This document shows positions 12,180 through 12,622 of a DNA stretch of 12,622 nucleotides, piece after piece. The stretch lies in the NCBI GenBank assembly GCA_030151765.1, contig JASLCW010000351.1, forward strand, positions 1 through 12,622, read 5' to 3'. A program made the position numbers and the translations under genes. The notes below the pieces were generated by a model, which was not told the DNA's origin, ran no database searches, and was given only the letters and a program-made list of their open reading frames with translations. Numbering within the stretch: the first letter of the stretch is position 1; each line of letters starts with the position of its first letter. The DNA comes from Marmoricola sp. (GTDB taxonomy: Bacteria; Actinomycetota; Actinomycetes; Propionibacteriales; Nocardioidaceae).

Positions 12180-12622
12180 GCTCTCCCGGTCTTCGAACCA
12201 AGGTCGGGGGAGACCTGGGCCGACCCGTGGCCGATGTACGCCGCCCTGCGCGAGCACGACCCGGTGCACCACGTCGCGGAGGGGGACTACTGGGTGCTCA
12301 CCCGGCATCGTGACGTCTACACGGCGGTGCGCGACCACGAGACCTTCACCTCCACGGCCGGGCTGACCACCGAGTACGGCGAGCTCGATGCGATCGGGCT
12401 GGCGGACAACCCGCCGATGGTGATGACCGATCCGCCGGTGCACACCGACTTCCGGAGGCTGGTCAGCCGGGGATTCACCCCGCGGCAGGTCGAGACGGTG
12501 GAGCCCGCCGTACGGGCCTTCGTCGTGGAGCGCCTCGAGCGACTGCGGGCGGACGGGGGCGGCGACATCGTGGAGCGGCTCTTCAAGCCGCTGCCGAGCA
12601 TGGTGGTCGCGCACTACCTCGG
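12159..12622 (+). CDS. Cytochrome P450, N-terminal part (3' end beyond window)
   Basis: The first 154 codons of a bacterial soluble P450 (about 400 aa in full) are present. Seen: WADPWPMYAALREHDPVHHV (residues about 20-39), YWVLTRHRDVYTAVRDHETFTS, then the conserved MTDPPVHTDFRRLVSRGFTPRQVE (about 94-117, the helix C region whose His and Arg contact haem propionates) and VERLERLRADGGGDIVERLFKPLP. The haem-ligand cysteine loop and the I-helix lie outside the window. It is a cytoplasmic monooxygenase needing ferredoxin partners; the substrate cannot be told. There are two possible starts, ATG 12159 and ATG 12165 (MNVSHALPVF); no clear ribosome site precedes either. It is divergent from the small secreted protein gene. 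Confidence 0.92.
   Translation, partial: MTMNVSHALPVFEPRSGETWADPWPMYAALREHDPVHHVAEGDYWVLTRHRDVYTAVRDHETFTSTAGLTTEYGELDAIGLADNPPMVMTDPPVHTDFRRLVSRGFTPRQVETVEPAVRAFVVERLERLRADGGGDIVERLFKPLPSMVVAHYL

Noticed and set aside
11613..12614. Reverse-strand 333-codon open frame
   Set aside because: It runs across the P450 gene, the promoter region and the secreted protein gene in another frame; its composition is shadow-like (Arg/His/Pro-rich).
1..12622. tRNA, rRNA, CRISPR array, transposase or attachment site
   Set aside because: None was seen on reading both strands; no regular repeat-spacer pattern or element ends were found.

Overview
This window comes from a high-GC actinobacterium. GC-rich third codon positions, several GTG starts, TANNNT-type -10 boxes and a probable leaderless gene all point that way. 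The family content (HxlR regulator, F420-type PPOX protein, DUF2231, DUF1801, a cytochrome P450, a ParD-like/zeta pair) would fit Nocardioidaceae or a relative, but I cannot fix the genus from sequence alone. No rRNA, tRNA, CRISPR array, transposase or phage gene was recognised. No gene-free gap exceeds 300 bases; the largest, 4152-4322, is about 170 bases and holds only a weak promoter candidate.

Layout. 1-2193 is the 3' part of a large secreted or surface protein: a glycine-rich stretch, an InlB-type repeat, Ig-like modules and a C-terminal domain. Two small forward genes follow, a DUF1801 protein (2227-2574) and a RibD/DHFR-type reductase (2607-3137). A reverse-strand pair comes next: a DUF4268-like protein with a nuclease-like D...ENQ core (3174-4151), and a zinc-finger plus NERD-domain protein (4323-5153). 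This block looks lower in GC than its surroundings. Divergent from it is an M50/site-2-type membrane metalloprotease (5240-6139).

6154-7444 is a compact divergon. On the reverse strand, a PPOX-family flavin/F420 protein is translationally coupled to a YciI-like protein. On the forward strand is an HxlR regulator, apparently leaderless. The 83-90 bp between them holds two copies of a 17-bp operator-like palindrome placed over the predicted promoters. This is a classic local repressor circuit, probably sensing an electrophile or metal.

7452-9097 is a reverse-strand set of membrane and exported proteins: a 55-aa two-helix membrane protein, a lipoprotein, a DUF2231 membrane protein and a 71-aa two-helix membrane protein. 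The 55-aa gene is too short for ordinary ORF listing. Its start codon overlaps, on the opposite strand, the start codon of a membrane-anchored protein of unknown function (9096-10160) through a shared CATG.

10222-11186 is a toxin-antitoxin operon: a ParD-like antitoxin and a zeta-family kinase toxin overlapping by GTGA, preceded by a 28-bp imperfect palindrome. 11297-11695 is an NTF2-fold protein that looks like a fusion of two different NTF2-like lineages. A strong hairpin separates it from a convergent gene for a small secreted Lys/Ala-rich helical protein (11744-12025). The window ends in the first 154 codons of a cytochrome P450, whose upstream region and start codon carry three separate inverted repeats.
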